This document shows, one piece after another, positions 17,794-26,748 of a stretch of DNA of 64,000 nt; positions within the stretch are counted from its first letter, which is position 1, and each line of letters starts with the position of its first letter. The notes under the pieces were generated by a model. It was not told where the DNA came from and ran no database searches. It saw nothing but the letters and a program-made list of their open reading frames with translations. This stretch comes from Pseudomonas cerasi (lineage in GTDB: Bacteria; Pseudomonadota; Gammaproteobacteria; Pseudomonadales; Pseudomonadaceae): contig NZ_LT222319.1 of assembly GCF_900074915.1 (NCBI RefSeq), forward strand, positions 4,497,001-4,561,000, written 5' to 3'. The translations under genes and the position numbers were made by a program.

Positions 17794-18852
17794 ATGAGCG
17801 AGCAAACGCCCGACCCATCGGTAAGCACCGAGCCATTTATCGAGCCCTCCATCGAGCCTGTCAGCCCGACCGTTGCGGCAAGCACCCAGTTGCAACAGCG
17901 TCAACGCGCCAGCCAGCTGGCCCAGGCGTTGCGCAACGAGCTGCAAAAGGCCGTGATCGGACAAAATGCGGTTATCGACGACGTGTTGACCGCGCTGATC
18001 GGCGGCGGACATGTACTGCTGGAAGGTGTTCCGGGGCTTGGCAAGACGCTGCTGGTTCGGGCTCTGGCCAGTTGTATCGGCTGCGAATTCGCGCGCATCC
18101 AGTTTACGCCGGACCTGATGCCCAGCGATGTCACCGGCCATGCGGTGTACGACATGCAGACCGAGCAGTTCAAGCTGCGCAAGGGGCCGCTGTTCACCAA
18201 CCTGCTGCTGGCCGACGAAATCAACAGGGCACCGGCCAAGACCCAGGCCGCATTGCTCGAAGCGATGCAGGAGCGGCAAGTCACCCTTGAAGGGCGCGCC
18301 CTGCCGATCCCGCAGCCGTTCATGGTGCTGGCGACCCAGAACCCCATCGAACAGGAAGGCACGTATCCACTGCCTGAAGCCGAACTGGATCGTTTCATGC
18401 TCAAACTGCGCATGGATTATCCCGAAGCGCAGGAAGAGCTGAACATGGTGCGTCAGGTCACCCGCTCGTCCCGGGCTGACATGCTGGACGTGCGACCGCT
18501 CAGGGTCATCATGCAGGCCCGCGAGGTTCAGGCGTTGCAACGTATTGCCAGCGAGCTGCCGATTGATGAGCAGGTGCTGGACTACGCCGTGCGGCTGGCA
18601 CGCAGCACGCGCACCTGGCCGGGTCTGAGTCAGGGCGCTGGCCCCCGCGCTTCGATTGCGCTGGTGCGTGGCGGGCGGGCCCGAGCCGTATTGCGTGGCG
18701 GCGAGTTCGTGACCCCGGACGATATCAAGGGCTGTGCACTGGCGGTGCTGCGACACCGGGTCAGGCTGTCGCCGGAGCTGGACATCGAAGGGCTGTCGGT
18801 GGATCAGGTGCTCAGGCAGATCCTCGATCAGGTCTCGGCCCCGCGCCTGTGA
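17794..18852 (+). CDS. MoxR family AAA+ ATPase
   Basis: 352 residues. A variable N-terminus of about 50 residues is followed by the AAA+ core: Walker A GVPGLGKT (about 79-86), Walker B LLADEINRAP, sensor 1 ATQNPIEQEGTYPLPEAELDRF and the C-terminal lid. MoxR proteins act as chaperone-like ATPases with von Willebrand or DUF58 partners to assemble or activate target complexes. The next gene (DUF58) overlaps it by 4 bases. In other Pseudomonas this gene follows DUF4350; here 185 bases of non-coding DNA and the guanidino island lie upstream. It must therefore have its own promoter or rely on transcription from the LysR gene. Confidence 0.92.
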   Translation: MSEQTPDPSVSTEPFIEPSIEPVSPTVAASTQLQQRQRASQLAQALRNELQKAVIGQNAVIDDVLTALIGGGHVLLEGVPGLGKTLLVRALASCIGCEFARIQFTPDLMPSDVTGHAVYDMQTEQFKLRKGPLFTNLLLADEINRAPAKTQAALLEAMQERQVTLEGRALPIPQPFMVLATQNPIEQEGTYPLPEAELDRFMLKLRMDYPEAQEELNMVRQVTRSSRADMLDVRPLRVIMQAREVQALQRIASELPIDEQVLDYAVRLARSTRTWPGLSQGAGPRASIALVRGGRARAVLRGGEFVTPDDIKGCALAVLRHRVRLSPELDIEGLSVDQVLRQILDQVSAPRL

Positions 18853-20192
18853 CACAGGTCCTCAAGCCGTCGATAACGCTGCTGCGCTGGCTCGGCGGAC
18901 TGATGGGCGTGGCCTTGCTGCTCGGCACGCTTCGTGCGCTGAGCATCGAGTATCCGACAAAAATCGATGACCTTTACTGGGGAGCATTGCTGGCCCTCGT
19001 TGCCGTGAGCCTGCTGGATGCAATCTGGCTGCTCAGAAGCCCCTCGCCACGCGTGCAGCGCGAGCTGGCGGGCAGTCTGGCGCTGGACCGCTGGAACGAA
19101 GCCCGACTCGACATGCAACACGACGGTGGCCGACCCGTTACCGTGCGGCTATTCGATCATGTGCCGCACGGGCTGGAACACGAAAACCTGCCTCAGTCCC
19201 TCACACTGGCCGCACGCGGAAAAGGCAGCATCGGCTATCGCCTGCGCCCCTCAAGCCGGGGTCATTTCACGTTTGAACGGTGCGAAATCAGCCTGCCAGG
19301 GCCTTTGCGCCTGTGGACAGTACGACGCTACCTGGCAGTGCCCGGCACCACGCGGGTCTATCCGGATTTCGCCCGCTTCTGCGGCGGGCAATTGGTGGCG
19401 GTGGATAACTGGCTGAGCCAACTGGGTGTGCGCCAGCTGCAACGTCGCGGGCTGGGCATGGAGTTCAACCAGTTGCGTGAGTTTCGCGAGGGCGACAGCA
19501 TGCGCCAGATCGACTGGAAAGCTACCGCCCGCCAGCGAGCGCCCATTGCACGGGAGTATCAGGACGAGCGGGATCAGCAGATCGTTTTCATGCTGGATTG
19601 CGGACGTCGGATGCGCAGTCAGGACGGCGAACTGTCTCACTTCGATCATGCGCTCAACGCCTGCCTGCTATTGAGTTATGTCGCGCTGCGTCAGGGTGAT
19701 TCTGTCGGTATTGCGACCTTTGCCGGCGAGCAGGATCGTTATCTGGCGCCGGTGAAGGGGCCCGGGCAGTTGAATCGAGTGCTCAACTCGGTCTATGACC
19801 TGCAGACCACCCGGCGCCCCGCTGACTACAGCGCCGCTGTGCGCCAGCTGATGGTTCGTCATAAGAGACGCTCACTGGTGGTGTTGATGACCAACTTGCG
19901 CGATGAAGACGATGAGGAGCTGCTGGCCACCGCCAGACAGCTTGGCAAACAGCATCGGGTACTGATCGCCAGTCTGCGCGAAGAAGTGCTCGACGGCCTG
20001 CGTCAGTCACCGGTACACACGTACGATGAAGCGCTGAGTTATTGCGGGACAATCGACTTTCTCAACGCCCGTACTTCGCTGCACGACCGTTTAAGTGCGC
20101 AAGGCATCGTGATCATGGATGCGCGACCAGGAGAACTGGGGCCACAGCTGGTCAACCGTTACATGAGCTGGAAAAAGGCAGGGGCGTTATGA
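18849..20192 (+). CDS. DUF58 domain protein (MoxR partner)
   Basis: 447 residues beginning at a GTG that overlaps the MoxR stop. Two N-terminal membrane segments (about 14-32 and 44-62) anchor it. A beta-rich region follows, then the DUF58 signature (FREGDSMRQIDWKATAR) near residues 210-235 and a VWA-like domain with MLDCGRRM and a long alpha/beta tail. The family works with MoxR ATPases, and a MIDAS-like site in the VWA part may bind metal. Ends the split operon; the next gene is convergent. Function in Pseudomonas is not established. Confidence 0.88.
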   Translation: MTQVLKPSITLLRWLGGLMGVALLLGTLRALSIEYPTKIDDLYWGALLALVAVSLLDAIWLLRSPSPRVQRELAGSLALDRWNEARLDMQHDGGRPVTVRLFDHVPHGLEHENLPQSLTLAARGKGSIGYRLRPSSRGHFTFERCEISLPGPLRLWTVRRYLAVPGTTRVYPDFARFCGGQLVAVDNWLSQLGVRQLQRRGLGMEFNQLREFREGDSMRQIDWKATARQRAPIAREYQDERDQQIVFMLDCGRRMRSQDGELSHFDHALNACLLLSYVALRQGDSVGIATFAGEQDRYLAPVKGPGQLNRVLNSVYDLQTTRRPADYSAAVRQLMVRHKRRSLVVLMTNLRDEDDEELLATARQLGKQHRVLIASLREEVLDGLRQSPVHTYDEALSYCGTIDFLNARTSLHDRLSAQGIVIMDARPGELGPQLVNRYMSWKKAGAL

Positions 20193-20220
20193 ACGACGTC
20201 CTGCCCGTCAGGCAGCAGCC

Positions 20221-20580
20221 TCAGGCAGAGGCTTCATAGGAAGGGTAAAAACAGAAGTACTGTCGCAACAGCTGCACGAACTCCAGATACTCTGTCGAGA
20301 CCTGGCACAATTCAAAACCGGAGTCATAACTGCCAGGTGTCTCGTCTTCATGACACCAGAGGCACCTGGCGCTCACATCGATGGGCTGTCCGACATTGCC
20401 ATTCGGCAGTTTCAGACACAGATCGAACCTGGCGCCCACCAGGATCGGCAGGCTGCTGATAAGCATCAGCCCCTCACCGGACACATTCCCCAGACAGCCC
20501 ATCAGCTTGCCAGTATGGCGATTGAAAACCTGCAGATAATCCTGCAGTTGATGGCGTTCGATTTTCCGCTCTTTATACAT
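20221..20580 (-). CDS. PilZ domain c-di-GMP-binding protein
   Basis: 119 residues from the ATG at 20580, which gives the natural start MYKERKIERHQL with AAGG about 9 bases upstream; the frame extends further but without a good start. A single PilZ domain fills the protein: the RxxxR motif is RKIER near the N-terminus and the NxSxxG motif is NVSGEG at about 32-37. Both c-di-GMP contacts are intact, so it should bind the nucleotide. No output domain is attached, so it probably acts through a protein partner. It is convergent with the DUF58 gene. Confidence 0.86.
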   Translation of the reverse strand: MYKERKIERHQLQDYLQVFNRHTGKLMGCLGNVSGEGLMLISSLPILVGARFDLCLKLPNGNVGQPIDVSARCLWCHEDETPGSYDSGFELCQVSTEYLEFVQLLRQYFCFYPSYEASA

Positions 20581-20783
20581 GGCAGGCTGCCTTCCGAGTC
20601 GGGTGTTGCGCCCAGGCAACACCGTGTATTCGTTGCGGACTTCAACTGCGCTGCACTACAGAAGCGATCCAGGAAACAGCCTCGACCCGGTGCCCTGCAG
20701 CTCGTCCAATGTGTGACCTCAGCCTAGCTCAGAATTATTCGAAAGCCACCCGAACACAGCGCCTTCCATTCAAACGAGGGTAA

Positions 20784-21179
20784 TTATTTCGATACAGGAG
20801 CGTTTCGAACAGGTACAGGTATGGTTCTGGCCGGCTGAGCCTTGGGATAAAGACCCGTTTGTGCCAGCGTGTCGAGTCTGGCGCGTGCACGGAAGGCGTA
20901 TTCGCTCTCTGGATACTGGGCCATCAGAAATTGATAAGTCTGCGCTGCATCGACGTACAATTTCTGCCGTTCCAGGCACTGGCCGCGCAACATCGACACT
21001 TCCGGCTGGACATAACGGCGTGAGCGGCTCTGGCGTTCGACCTTGGAGAGATCGAGCATCACCCGATCACAATCACCTTCCTGATAGGCACGGTAGGCGT
21101 GATCAAGGTTGGAATTCATCGCCCAGCGGGTGCAACCGCTGAGCGCAGTCAGTAATACAACAATCGTTACAATACGCAT
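20784..21179 (-). CDS. Small TPR-like lipoprotein
   Basis: 131 residues from the ATG at 21179 (GGAGAG 5 bases upstream); a longer upstream reading frame is not needed. It has a type II signal peptide with lipobox LSGC, giving a lipid-anchored Cys at about residue 16. The mature part is helical, with TPR-like spacing (HAYRAYQEGDCDRVMLDLSKVE; AAQTYQFLMAQYPESEYAFRARARL). Such proteins are often outer-membrane scaffolds. Divergent from pykA. The exact role is not known to me. Confidence 0.78.
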   Translation of the reverse strand: MRIVTIVVLLTALSGCTRWAMNSNLDHAYRAYQEGDCDRVMLDLSKVERQSRSRRYVQPEVSMLRGQCLERQKLYVDAAQTYQFLMAQYPESEYAFRARARLDTLAQTGLYPKAQPARTIPVPVRNAPVSK

Positions 21180-21355
21180 GGGACTCTCCTGTTCTCTGCC
21201 CTGTATCGGCGTCATGGCCTGTTTCTTCAGGCCAATAGAGCGCCGGTTGTCAGCCGATTGCCCTCCCTGACCCTGACACGGTAGTGCAAAGGAACAATGA
21301 CTAAAGACCCAGACAGGAGTAGCCTCTCGCTGCGCTTCAATTAAGGAGTTTGTGC

Positions 21356-22807
21356 ATGACCGTTCGCCGCACCAAAATCGTCGCCACACTTGGCCCTGCC
21401 AGCAATTCGCCGGAAGTCATCGAACAACTGATCCTTTCGGGTCTCGACGTTGCTCGTCTGAACTTCTCTCACGGTACTCCGGACGAGCACAAGGCTCGCG
21501 CCAGGCTGATCCGCGAAATCGCCGCCAGACACGGGCGCTTCGTCGCTCTGCTGGGCGACCTGCAGGGTCCGAAGATCCGTATTGCAAAGTTCACCGACAA
21601 GCGAATAGAGCTGAAGGTCGGTGACAAGTTCACCTTCTCTACCGCTCATCCGCTGACCAGTGGCAATCAGCAGATCGTGGGTATCGACTACCCGGATCTG
21701 GTCAAGGATTGCGGCGTAGGCGACGAGTTGCTGCTCGACGATGGTCGCGTGGTCATGCGCGTCGACACCCAGACCGCCGACGAACTGCACTGCACCGTGC
21801 TGATCGGTGGCCCGCTGTCCGACCACAAGGGTATCAACCGTCGTGGCGGTGGCCTGACGGCGCCGGCACTGACCGAAAAAGACAAGCAGGACATCAAGCT
21901 CGCTGCCGAGATGGACCTGGATTACCTGGCCGTTTCCTTCCCGCGCGATGCCGCCGACATGGAATACGCTCGCCAGCTGCGCGACGAATCCGGTGGTACG
22001 GCCTGGCTGGTGGCCAAGATCGAACGTGCCGAGGCCGTTGCCAACGACGAAGTGCTCGATGAGCTGATCCGCGCCAGTGATGCGGTCATGGTCGCTCGTG
22101 GTGACCTGGGCGTTGAAATCGGTGATGCCGAACTGGTCGGCGTACAGAAACGCATCATCCTGCACGCTCGTCGCCACAACAAGGCGGTGATCGTCGCCAC
22201 GCAGATGATGGAGTCGATGATCTCAAGCCCGATGCCGACGCGTGCCGAAGTGTCCGACGTGGCCAACGCCGTGCTCGACTACACCGACGCCGTGATGCTG
22301 TCGGCCGAAAGTGCTGCTGGTTCCTATCCGATCGAAGCGGTTCAGGCCATGGCCCGTATCTGCATCGGCGCTGAAAAGCACCCGACCGGCAAGACTTCCA
22401 GCCACCGTATCGGTCACTCCTTCACCCGTTGTGATGAAAGCATCGCGCTGGCGGCCATGTACACCGCCAACCACTTCCCGGGTGTAAAGGCGATCATCGC
22501 ACTGACCGAAAGCGGCTATACCCCGCTGATCATGTCGCGCATCCGCTCTTCGGTGCCGATCTACGCGTTCTCCCCGCACCGTGGCACTCAGGCGCGTGCA
22601 GCGATGTTCCGTGGTGTCTACACCGTGCCATTCGACCCGGCAGCCCTGCCGCCAGGTCAGGTCAGCCAGGCCGCAGTCGATGAACTGCTCAAGCGTGGTC
22701 TGGTCGAGCAAGGTGACTGGGTCATCCTCACCAAGGGCGACAGCTACCACACCATCGGCGGCACCAACGGCATGAAGATTCTGCACGTCGGCGACCCGTT
22801 GGTCTGA
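21356..22807 (+). CDS. pykA: Pyruvate kinase (PykA type)
   Basis: Converts phosphoenolpyruvate and ADP to pyruvate and ATP in the cytoplasm. 483 residues from the ATG at 21356, which has a strong AAGGAG 8 bases upstream. It begins RRTKIVATLGPAS, has the active-site MVARGDLGVEIG segment and the ATQMMESMISSPMPTRAEVSD signature, and ends with the regulatory C-domain. Length and these motifs match the PykA isoenzyme of Pseudomonas. Followed directly by a strong intrinsic terminator. Confidence 0.96.
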   Translation: MTVRRTKIVATLGPASNSPEVIEQLILSGLDVARLNFSHGTPDEHKARARLIREIAARHGRFVALLGDLQGPKIRIAKFTDKRIELKVGDKFTFSTAHPLTSGNQQIVGIDYPDLVKDCGVGDELLLDDGRVVMRVDTQTADELHCTVLIGGPLSDHKGINRRGGGLTAPALTEKDKQDIKLAAEMDLDYLAVSFPRDAADMEYARQLRDESGGTAWLVAKIERAEAVANDEVLDELIRASDAVMVARGDLGVEIGDAELVGVQKRIILHARRHNKAVIVATQMMESMISSPMPTRAEVSDVANAVLDYTDAVMLSAESAAGSYPIEAVQAMARICIGAEKHPTGKTSSHRIGHSFTRCDESIALAAMYTANHFPGVKAIIALTESGYTPLIMSRIRSSVPIYAFSPHRGTQARAAMFRGVYTVPFDPAALPPGQVSQAAVDELLKRGLVEQGDWVILTKGDSYHTIGGTNGMKILHVGDPLV

Positions 22808-22828
22808 TCGCAGCACACTGCAAGCCAA

Positions 22829-22860
22829 AGGCCCCGTCTCGCAAGAGTCGGGGCCTTTTT
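22829..22860 (+). terminator. Intrinsic terminator of pykA
   Basis: An 8-base GC-rich stem AGGCCCCG/CGGGGCCT with a 12-base loop, followed by a run of five T, 21 bases after the pykA stop. Confidence 0.9.
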
Positions 22861-22954
22861 GCATTGTGTCAGCCCGGGAAGTTGGGCTTTCAGGCTTCTG
22901 CCCGTAGGGCGTGGGAGCAGATGGAACGAGAGCTTTAACCAACGTGCCTTTTAT

Positions 22955-23893
22955 TTATTCGCGCGCCACAAACACATCCGCCAGCAACTGATTACGCGGC
23001 AGCCCGGCCAGATACAGCCGTTTGGCAAACATCTCGACGCTGTCAGCACTGCCGCACACCAGCGCCATTGCGTGCCGCGACAACAGGCGCAGTTCAGCCA
23101 GGGTTGTTTGTAGCGTCTGCGGAGTAACCAGCTGAACATGCAGCTGGGGATAACGTTCAGCCAGGGCGTGCAGTTCATCGGCCAGATAATGCTCCTGGCT
23201 GTCGCGGGCCAGATGAATCACACGTATGGCGCCCTGATGGTCCTGGCGCAGCGCCTCGCGCAACACACCCCATAAAGGGCCAAGCCCGGTGCCGGCGGCC
23301 AGCAGCAATAAGGGTTTTTCCTGCCAGTCCGGGTCGTAACGCAGCGCCCCGCCACGCAACTCGCCGAGCCTCAGGGCGTCACCCACCTGCAACTGGCGGG
23401 CAACGTCACGGAAGGCCCCGGGCTGCAGGCAGTCGATATGAAACTCCAGAAACGCATCCTCACCGGGAAGGCTCGCCAGCGAGTATGGTCGCGCAACACC
23501 GCTATCAGTCCACAACACCTGATGCTGCCCGGCGCTATAGCGCAGTGGCCGCGCAGGCTCCAGACGCAGGCGCAGCACCGACGCAGAGAGCCAGTCGCAG
23601 CCTGCTACTGTCGCAGGCAGGCCATCGCGCTGCGGGTCAAACACCTCGACAGCCAGATCTCCTGCCACTCGGCACTGACAGGCGAGCCGCCAACCCTGCT
23701 GGCGCTTTTCGGCAGGCAGCGCGTCGGGCAACGCGTCTTCAGGCTCGCCCTTTACGACGCGCACCAGACACGCGTGGCAACTGCCGGCACGGCAACTATA
23801 AGGGACCGGAATACCGGCATGGTTCAGGGCGTCGAGCAGATTGCTGGCCGACGCCACCGACCAGTTAAGCTCACCCACATGCAATTGAGGCAT
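22955..23893 (-). CDS. 2Fe-2S ferredoxin/FAD reductase fusion (iron-sulfur-binding ferredoxin reductase)
   Basis: 312 residues from the ATG at 23893. The N-terminal plant-type ferredoxin domain (about 1-85) has the cluster cysteines in CRAGSCHAC and a later ACQC. The following FAD-binding barrel has RPYSLASLP, and the NAD-binding Rossmann part has LLLLAAGTGLGPLWGVL. It should pass electrons from NAD(P)H through FAD to the 2Fe-2S centre and an external acceptor. The partner is unknown. A gene of this type lies between pykA and the fumarase gene in P. aeruginosa as well. Divergent from the fumarase gene. Confidence 0.9.
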   Translation of the reverse strand: MPQLHVGELNWSVASASNLLDALNHAGIPVPYSCRAGSCHACLVRVVKGEPEDALPDALPAEKRQQGWRLACQCRVAGDLAVEVFDPQRDGLPATVAGCDWLSASVLRLRLEPARPLRYSAGQHQVLWTDSGVARPYSLASLPGEDAFLEFHIDCLQPGAFRDVARQLQVGDALRLGELRGGALRYDPDWQEKPLLLLAAGTGLGPLWGVLREALRQDHQGAIRVIHLARDSQEHYLADELHALAERYPQLHVQLVTPQTLQTTLAELRLLSRHAMALVCGSADSVEMFAKRLYLAGLPRNQLLADVFVARE

Positions 23894-24072
23894 CAAAACG
23901 GCCTGTGCAGAAAATAACGGCGGTTGTACAGACTGGCCTGTCGGGCGGGTTATACTGCCGCGCCTTTTTGCGCCCGCTACGGCCAACCTGACAGCTCTGG
24001 TTCAAGCCGCAGTTCCAGACTGCCGCCGATAGCGTAATTGAATGTTCCCGTCCTTACAGAGGAGCGCGCCGC

Positions 24073-25596
24073 ATGACCGTGATCAAGCAAGACGACCTGA
24101 TTCAGAGCGTTGCAGACGCACTGCAGTTCATTTCCTATTACCACCCCGTAGACTTCATCCAGGCCATGCACGAGGCGTATCTGCGTGAAGAGTCGCCTGC
24201 CGCTCGTGACTCCATCGCCCAGATCCTGATCAACTCGCGCATGTGCGCGACCGGTCACCGCCCGATCTGCCAGGACACCGGCATCGTCACGGTTTTTGTG
24301 CGCGTGGGGATGGATGTTCGCTGGGATGGCGCCACCATGGGCCTGGACGACATGATCAACGAAGGCGTGCGTCGCGCTTACAACCTGCCTGAGAACGTGC
24401 TGCGTGCCTCGATCCTTGCCGATCCGGCAGGCGCTCGCAAAAACACCAAGGACAACACCCCGGCCGTCATTCATTACTCCATCGTCCCGGGCAACACCGT
24501 GGAAGTGGACGTCGCGGCGAAAGGTGGCGGCTCGGAAAACAAATCGAAGATGGCGATGCTCAACCCTTCCGACTCGATCGTCGACTGGGTTCTGAAAACC
24601 GTTCCGACCATGGGCGCTGGCTGGTGCCCGCCGGGCATGCTCGGTATCGGTATCGGCGGCACCGCAGAAAAGGCTGCGGTCATGGCCAAGGAAGTGTTGA
24701 TGGAGTCCATCGACATTCATGAGCTGAAGGCTCGCGGTCCGCAGAATCGTATCGAAGAGATGCGTCTGGAGCTGTTCGAGAAGGTTAACCAGCTGGGCAT
24801 TGGCGCTCAGGGCCTGGGCGGTCTGACCACCGTGCTCGACGTCAAGATCATGGATTACCCGACCCATGCTGCGTCGCTGCCGGTGTGCATGATCCCCAAC
24901 TGCGCCGCCACCCGCCACGCGCACTTCGTACTCGATGGCAGCGGCCCTGCTTCGCTGGAGGCTCCATCGCTGGACGCCTACCCGGAAATCGTCTGGGAAG
25001 CCGGCCCATCGGCCCGCCGCGTCGACCTCGATACCCTGACCCCGGAAGAAGTGCAGAGCTGGAAACCGGGCGAAACCGTATTGCTCAATGGCAAGATGCT
25101 CACCGGCCGCGACGCCGCGCACAAGCGCATGGTCGAAATGCTCAACAGGGGCGAAACCCTGCCGGTGGACCTCAAGGGTCGCTTCATCTACTACGTCGGC
25201 CCGGTTGATCCGGTACGCGAAGAAGTCGTTGGCCCGGCAGGCCCGACCACGGCCACCCGGATGGACAAGTTCACCCGTCAGATCCTCGACCAGACCGGCC
25301 TGCTGGGCATGATCGGCAAATCCGAACGCGGCCCGACCGCCATCGAAGCGATCCGTGACCACAAGGCCGTGTACCTGATGGCCGTTGGTGGTGCTGCCTA
25401 TCTGGTGGCTCAGGCGATCAAGAAATCCCGAGTCGTGGCGTTCGCCGAACTGGGCATGGAGGCGATCTACGAGTTCGAGGTCAAGGACATGCCGGTTACC
25501 GTTGCGGTGGACAGCAACGGTGAATCCGTTCACATCACCGGCCCGCAGATCTGGCAGAAGAAGATCAGCGACAGTCTGGCAGTGGAAGTGCAGTAA
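24073..25596 (+). CDS. Class I fumarate hydratase (4Fe-4S)
   Basis: Interconverts fumarate and malate in the TCA cycle using an oxygen-sensitive 4Fe-4S cluster. 507 residues, the normal length for the fused alpha/beta form. The N-terminal alpha region has the cluster Cys in ICQDTG and CMIPNCAATRH. The C-terminal beta region contains VGPAGPTTATRMD and KSERGP, typical of the family. Preceded by GGAG, 8 bases upstream, and followed by a terminator. Confidence 0.95.
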   Translation: MTVIKQDDLIQSVADALQFISYYHPVDFIQAMHEAYLREESPAARDSIAQILINSRMCATGHRPICQDTGIVTVFVRVGMDVRWDGATMGLDDMINEGVRRAYNLPENVLRASILADPAGARKNTKDNTPAVIHYSIVPGNTVEVDVAAKGGGSENKSKMAMLNPSDSIVDWVLKTVPTMGAGWCPPGMLGIGIGGTAEKAAVMAKEVLMESIDIHELKARGPQNRIEEMRLELFEKVNQLGIGAQGLGGLTTVLDVKIMDYPTHAASLPVCMIPNCAATRHAHFVLDGSGPASLEAPSLDAYPEIVWEAGPSARRVDLDTLTPEEVQSWKPGETVLLNGKMLTGRDAAHKRMVEMLNRGETLPVDLKGRFIYYVGPVDPVREEVVGPAGPTTATRMDKFTRQILDQTGLLGMIGKSERGPTAIEAIRDHKAVYLMAVGGAAYLVAQAIKKSRVVAFAELGMEAIYEFEVKDMPVTVAVDSNGESVHITGPQIWQKKISDSLAVEVQ

Positions 25597-25618
25597 GCTT
25601 TGATCTGCAAGACAATAA

Positions 25619-25642
25619 AAACCCGGCGCAAGCCGGGTTTTT
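25619..25642 (+). terminator. Intrinsic terminator of the fumarase gene
   Basis: Perfect 9-base stem AAACCCGGC/GCCGGGTTT closed by a GCAA tetraloop, then further T; 22 bases after the stop. Confidence 0.9.
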
Positions 25643-25999
25643 GCTGAGTAACTGACTGAACCTGAAATTGCGATCGGCTCAAATAGACGCGTCAGTCTGT
25701 TGCCAATATAACCCGGTAACTTACTCCCTGAATAATACGGCACAGTGGGTAGAAACATCGTGCCCTTGCGATCAGTCCGTAATACATTCCAGACAACAAA
25801 CCGAGATGGTTCGGTACCTTCCTGAGGCTCATTGCCCCTGTCCCTCCTCGCAACACAGCTTATTCTTCTGCTGGCTGTAAACCACTGGGCTCATGAAAAA
25901 TAAATGTATTTTTCAGGCATACCGGGTGAAGCACTGGATGATCACTACAAGGACTGTGTCGAGATTGCTAGCCATGACAAATATCTGGAGCCTTACGCA
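25643..25999. other. Non-coding, lower-GC stretch before the Tai4-like gene
   Basis: 357 bases, visibly more AT-rich than the core genes on the left. Short open frames exist but none has a start with a ribosome-binding site or a recognisable domain. I looked for a remnant of a Tae4-type amidase gene, the usual partner of tai4, and did not find its Cys/His motifs. An inverted repeat, AAAAATA/TATTTTT, lies around 25896-25914. Confidence 0.5.
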
Positions 26000-26440
26000 A
26001 TGAAATCACTTTTTACGACCGTACTGGCCTGCTGCTCGCTCACCGCGCTTACTATTCATGCATCTGCTCAGCCATCATCGCCGGAAGGTATGTATAGAAC
26101 ACACGCGCAAAACTATAAAGACATGGTTCTTGCCACCTGCATTGCAAGCGCTTACAAATTCAGTGCCAACGTCGGGACTGACGCTGGCAGTAGCGTCACA
26201 GCGTTGCGCGAGTGGGCCAACTATGATTGGGAAAAAAGTCCTCTTGCCGTCAAGGCCCTGGTAAAAAAATACCTCGCGCGCGACTACACAAACCCTTTGG
26301 CCGAATCCCAGATCAAGGGTATAAAATTCGACCTGCTGAAATGCCTGGATATGTATCACAGCAAGGAGCTCGACGCGCTGACGAAGAAAGTCGTTACAGA
26401 ACCAAATCATACCTACATGCAGAATATCAAAAAGCCTTAA
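26000..26440 (+). CDS. Type VI secretion immunity protein, Tai4 family (orphan)
   Basis: 146 residues from the ATG at 26000 (GGAG 9 bases upstream). It has a Sec signal peptide with cleavage after ASA near residue 23. The mature part carries the Tai4 pattern: YKDMVLATCIASAY, SVTALREWANYD, YLARDYTNPL and FDLLKCLDMYHSKELDAL. The two Cys (about residues 55 and 122) could form the family's disulfide. Tai4 proteins sit in the periplasm and inhibit the Tae4 peptidoglycan amidase delivered by type VI secretion. No tae4 gene lies next to it, so it probably protects against effectors from other strains. Its base composition is lower in GC than its neighbours. Confidence 0.85.
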   Translation: MKSLFTTVLACCSLTALTIHASAQPSSPEGMYRTHAQNYKDMVLATCIASAYKFSANVGTDAGSSVTALREWANYDWEKSPLAVKALVKKYLARDYTNPLAESQIKGIKFDLLKCLDMYHSKELDALTKKVVTEPNHTYMQNIKKP

Positions 26441-26516
26441 CTACTTCCTTCAGCAACAAGCCTGTCCAGCAAACGCTGCACAGGCTATTTTCATTGCAAG
26501 CACTCTACTCCGCACA

Positions 26517-26661
26517 TTATCTGTAGTGCGGAGGCACATCATGCTGATTCAATGTGATCCGATAGCTTTTTAACGTCTCGCCCTCGGTGATGTACTGCTT
26601 GCTGAAATACTGACGAACAGCCCTCGTCACTTCACCCCACCTACGCCGAAAACATCTTCAG
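26517..26661 (-). pseudogene. Possible 3' remnant of a degraded gene
   Basis: Reading leftwards there is a coding-like segment of about 46 codons ending in a stop at 26517. It is rich in charged residues (WGEVTRAVRQYFSKQY, then ITEGETLKSYRITLNQHDV, then PPHYR). It is interrupted upstream by a stop in the same frame, while an adjacent frame continues with EMGFLKMFSA, as if a frameshift had occurred near 26640. No start, ribosome-binding site or known domain is seen. It lies between the orphan immunity gene and the DUF6124 leader, in low-GC DNA where decayed accessory genes are expected. It could be chance. Confidence 0.3.
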
Positions 26662-26748
26662 AAAACCCATTTCGATAATTCTTGTAGGAATTATCAGCAG
26701 GACGCCTCCCTTCCAATTGAAGGAAATTTCCGAGAAAATCCCGGCCTA

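Noticed and set aside
17794..20192. MoxR/DUF58 pair as an anti-phage defence system
   Set aside because: The genes belong to a group conserved across Pseudomonas with RDD/SpoIIM/DUF4129/DUF4350; nothing in the surroundings suggests defence.
23977..25758. 593-codon reverse frame opposite fumarase
   Set aside because: Shadow of the class I fumarase gene; no start site or similarity.
25668..25880. 70-codon frame before the Tai4-like gene, checked as a Tae4 remnant
   Set aside because: No Tae4 Cys/His motifs, no start signal; treated as non-coding.
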